A DNA stretch of 25,657 bases, taken from assembly GCA_049582805.1 (NCBI GenBank), contig JBAUUR010000102.1, forward strand, positions 1 to 25,657. The letters are read 5' to 3'. Both the position numbers and the translations under genes were made by a program. This DNA comes from CAVXFS01 sp049582805. GTDB taxonomy: Bacteria > Pseudomonadota > Gammaproteobacteria > Burkholderiales > Gallionellaceae. Numbering within the stretch: the stretch's first letter is position 1; each line of letters opens with the position of its first letter. Positions 23,537 to 25,657 of this stretch are shown in pieces. The notes beneath the pieces are model-generated. The model was not told where the DNA came from. It made no database searches and saw only the letters and a list, made by a program, of their open reading frames with translations.

Positions 23537-23986
23537 TCATCGCGAACCATCTCGACGTGCGCCATTGCCTCCTGGTACTAGCCCGTTCCGCGCAAACGGA
23601 TTAGCGTCTGCTTCCTTTCCTGCGGGTGCTGGCCTGACCTTCCCTTGCGCCACTGGCGTCAAGCCGAAGTCGTTAGCCAGGTTCCTGTACTGCGCGATAA
23701 GGTGGCCCGTCGGCGCCTTACCTGCCTCGAACATCTCGACGACCATCCCATGAACTGCGCACAGGATCGCCAGCGATGAAGTACCGGCCTGCGTGAGCAG
23801 TTTATTCGCAGTCAGGATCCGCGCCAGGCGATCCCACTCATTCTTTGCGTGAGCATTGGGCAGCCAGGCAGGTGCAGGCGGCACGCTGGAAAGAATCGGC
23901 AGCTCAACCTTCGGTTGACCCCTACGCGATGGCCGCTCAGTGCCGCAGATTACCTTCAGCGTGGGCGGTTTCTTTGGATTGCTCAT
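23537..23986 (-). CDS. Phage terminase small subunit, P27 family
   Basis: A 149-residue protein of the P27-like terminase small subunits, which recognise phage DNA for packaging. It has the typical N-terminus PPTLKVICGTERPSRRGQ, followed by PPAPAWLPNAHAKNEWDRLA. The C-terminal helical half ends NDFGLTPVAQGKV. Start ATG 23986 has GGAG about 8-9 nt upstream; an in-frame ATG at 24082 adds unrelated residues. No large subunit follows in the same direction, so packaging genes here look incomplete or rearranged. Confidence 0.85.
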   Translation of the reverse strand: MSNPKKPPTLKVICGTERPSRRGQPKVELPILSSVPPAPAWLPNAHAKNEWDRLARILTANKLLTQAGTSSLAILCAVHGMVVEMFEAGKAPTGHLIAQYRNLANDFGLTPVAQGKVRPAPAGKEADANPFARNGLVPGGNGARRDGSR

Positions 23987-24154
23987 TTTGAAATCTCCGT
24001 TTTTCTCAACTGGCTGCGCAATTAAATGGTTATGCGCCGGTCTGGGGATGGCGACCGGGCGAAGCCCAAATACCGCCCCCATTCAATAACTTACGCTTTA
24101 TGCCCGTTAATCGCAGATTCTCACAGATATAAGTTCACCTGCCGTGAGACTGAT

Positions 24155-24346
24155 TTAGGCCGTGTGTCCGTTCGTCATATTTACCAGCACCCGGAATGAA
24201 CCGTCCTCGTTCCAGCCCCAGCTATGGACTTCGGCGATCGTACTGCTGGGCAGCATCCTGTTTTCAAAATCTGAGAAGGCTCGTTGCAGATTCGCGTCAA
24301 AATCTTGTTCAGCTGCTTTTAAGGTATCGTTCATGTGTTTATCCAT
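24155..24346 (-). CDS. Small hypothetical phage protein
   Basis: A 63-residue acidic protein with a helical N-terminal half (MNDTLKAAEQDFDANLQRAF) and a strand-rich end (GSFRVLVNMTNG). GGAG seven nt before ATG 24346 supports the start; an internal ATG at 24334 overlaps the stop of the preceding small frame. No family recognised. Confidence 0.6.
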   Translation of the reverse strand: MDKHMNDTLKAAEQDFDANLQRAFSDFENRMLPSSTIAEVHSWGWNEDGSFRVLVNMTNGHTA

Positions 24347-24441
24347 TTGTAATCTCCTCTCCTGTCAGTTTTACGTTCAGGCAGTCCGCAGGCGCGGATA
24401 GATACAACCGGCGCATCGGGCAAAATCTGGTGTGCATTCAT
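24331..24441 (-). CDS. Possible 36-residue overlapping phage ORF
   Basis: ATG 24441 overlaps the stop of the coiled-coil gene as ATGA. The frame (MNAHQILPDAPVVSIRACG) ends in a TGA that overlaps the second ATG of the next gene. It fills the gap between two phage genes, as tightly packed phage operons do. It has no ribosome site of its own and would rely on coupling. Confidence 0.4.
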   Translation of the reverse strand: MNAHQILPDAPVVSIRACGLPERKTDRRGDYKWINT

Positions 24442-24851
24442 CTCGCATCCTTGCCGGGCGCGCCCCGTTTGACGGCCAGCTGCCAGTCAGTGGTATCACC
24501 CGGACGCGCCCGTGTTTGCTCCCACGCGTGCCATGCGCTTCCTGAATGCGTTACCACATCCCCAGGCTCGTACATCTCACCGGGTTGCCATACGCCGCGA
24601 TAGCGCATCGTGGGCTGATTTTCCAATGCCGCGATTCTTACAGCCAGGTCGCGGTAGGTTGTATCTCTATGCTCAATTCCAGACGCTATCCGTTTATGAA
24701 TTTCCGATTTCGCTTCTTCAAGCGCGATGATCCGCTCCATCGTCGCGTTGATTTTTTCATTCAACAGTTTTGCCAAAACCTTTTGCATTGTTAGCACATC
24801 GCCCAGCGTCGCGGGCTGTGTGCTTCCGGCAAGTTTGCTCGTGTCTGTCAT
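24438..24851 (-). CDS. Phage structural-type protein, coiled coil plus CBM-like end
   Basis: A 137-residue protein. Residues about 20-80 are a predicted coiled coil (LAKLLNEKINATMERIIALE). The C-terminal part has the aromatic pattern YRGVWQPGEMYEPGD...GSAWHAWE...DWQLAVKRG, seen in carbohydrate-binding (chitin-binding-like) modules of phage tail or head proteins, ending GAPGKDAR. It lies 12 bp after the capsid gene on the same strand. It may be a head decoration, fibre or attachment protein; the role is inferred. Confidence 0.65.
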   Translation of the reverse strand: MTDTSKLAGSTQPATLGDVLTMQKVLAKLLNEKINATMERIIALEEAKSEIHKRIASGIEHRDTTYRDLAVRIAALENQPTMRYRGVWQPGEMYEPGDVVTHSGSAWHAWEQTRARPGDTTDWQLAVKRGAPGKDAR

Positions 24852-24863
24852 CTCGATCCCCTC

Positions 24864-25657
24864 TTAATACGGCACGCCACTAATGACGGCACAACTGTTC
24901 GTACTGCCAATTTTCCAGTTTATGTAGCGCGTCAATCTGCATGCCATAGACGATGTTTGGAATAAACTGGTCAAGTTTGCCGCTGTTGGGACTAGGTTGT
25001 TGTTTGTTGGCGAATCCGAGCTTTCGACTGTTCCGTACCTAGATACTTCGAAAAACAGCTCGCCCTCATCAGCAACCCAAACACGAGATGAATCCAGCAG
25101 AATGATGCTTGCGGAAATCGGCGATCCAGCGTATGGCACACTGGCAGATGAAATGACATTCAATCCAAACAGATTTCCGGCAGTCAGGTCGGGATAAGCC
25201 AAGTTGCCGCTGCTATTCCTGATCATCTTCATCCCGGTCAGTGTATTCGGGTGCAGAATGGCTGATACGTTATCTAGCGTACTTTTGTTATTGATGAGCG
25301 ACTCGATTCCGGCGCCAATTACGGCATCGAGATCGGCAACCGTGCCACCAGCACAGACAAATGTGGGCGCACCATAAGAGACGGCAGCAGGGCCAGCAGT
25401 ACTTCCAGCATTCGAAGGATCGATAAAATTGCGGTCACAGGCTTGGATGCAGTTTTTCGTCGCATTCCGAGTGAGCAGTGGGAGGATGAGGCCGGAAGTT
25501 GATCTGGGGAGTTCGTCTGTAATTGGATACATAACGACCAATTTTTTCCGCGGGAAAACCACTCTCGTCCCAAAACTCATGGCCGAAAAAGGCGCTGGCG
25601 CGCCTTCATCAACGAAAGCGCCGGCGCCGCCAGACGACTCAATGTTCAGCCCGACAT
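24864..25657 (-). CDS. HK97-fold phage major capsid protein, partial (5' end outside the window)
   Basis: The C-terminal part of a major capsid protein. The open frame continues past the internal ATG at 25580 to the window edge and reads VGLNIESSGGAGAFVDEGAP, then MSFGTRVVFPRKKLVVMYPI. This matches the HK97 spine helix and adjoining strand, where 'EGAP' is typical. Further on come LINNKSTLDNVSAILHPNTL and a C-terminal axial-domain-like stretch. About 264 residues are visible and the N-terminal part is missing. It should form the shell of a phage or satellite head. Confidence 0.82.
   Translation of the reverse strand, partial: VGLNIESSGGAGAFVDEGAPAPFSAMSFGTRVVFPRKKLVVMYPITDELPRSTSGLILPLLTRNATKNCIQACDRNFIDPSNAGSTAGPAAVSYGAPTFVCAGGTVADLDAVIGAGIESLINNKSTLDNVSAILHPNTLTGMKMIRNSSGNLAYPDLTAGNLFGLNVISSASVPYAGSPISASIILLDSSRVWVADEGELFFEVSRYGTVESSDSPTNNNLVPTAANLTSLFQTSSMACRLTRYINWKIGSTNSCAVISGVPY

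Noticed and set aside
1..25657. CRISPR array
   Set aside because: No regularly spaced direct repeats were seen on reading the window.

Overview
The window looks like a chromosomal segment of a chemolithotrophic betaproteobacterium, probably near Gallionellaceae/Nitrosomonadales. This placement is inferred from gene content: a QmoAB-HdrCB-type module, DksA, a NarX/NarL-like pair and the yceD-rpmF-plsX-fabHDG cluster. No rRNA or other marker fixes the taxon. A prophage-like, foreign-looking block fills the right end.

Layout. 47-2024: cysM, then convergent genes for a VOC protein and a stand-alone HD-GYP protein. 2025-2575 has no convincing gene but holds a cluster of hairpins. 2576-7178 (all minus strand) is a thiol-redox run: rhodanese, a coupled unknown, an outer-membrane protein with an N-terminal CATCGC motif, a TlpA-like thioredoxin and DsbD. 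A small one-TM protein (7385-7516) follows. 7740-13471 (minus) reads metallophosphoesterase, qmoA, qmoB, hdrC, hdrB, then a good intrinsic terminator. The QmoC membrane subunit expected in the usual Qmo complex is absent. The strongest Shine-Dalgarno and start of qmoA lead into an in-frame amber codon before the FAD-binding motif.

13817-15705 is a soluble GAF histidine kinase with a cysteine cluster plus a NarL-type regulator, divergent from the qmo run. dksA and maf follow on the minus strand. The plus strand then carries yceD, rpmF, plsX, fabH, fabD and fabG. A ~200-bp nested imperfect palindrome, probably a mobile or REP-type repeat, lies between fabH and fabD.

A tRNA-Lys(CTT) with a clear promoter starts only 57 bp after fabG, and the usual acpP does not follow. 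Instead there is a HicA/HicB-type toxin-antitoxin operon with a third overlapping gene and a palindromic operator candidate. Then come minus-strand phage genes: a frameshifted small gene, a P27-type terminase small subunit, two or three small overlapping genes, a coiled-coil/CBM-like protein, and the C-terminal part of an HK97-fold capsid protein that runs off the window.

How it may work together (inference): QmoAB-HdrCB would carry electrons between a sulfur substrate enzyme (not in the window) and a quinone or thiol carrier. The DsbD/TlpA/rhodanese run handles periplasmic thiols or metals. The right end is a horizontally acquired island next to a tRNA.
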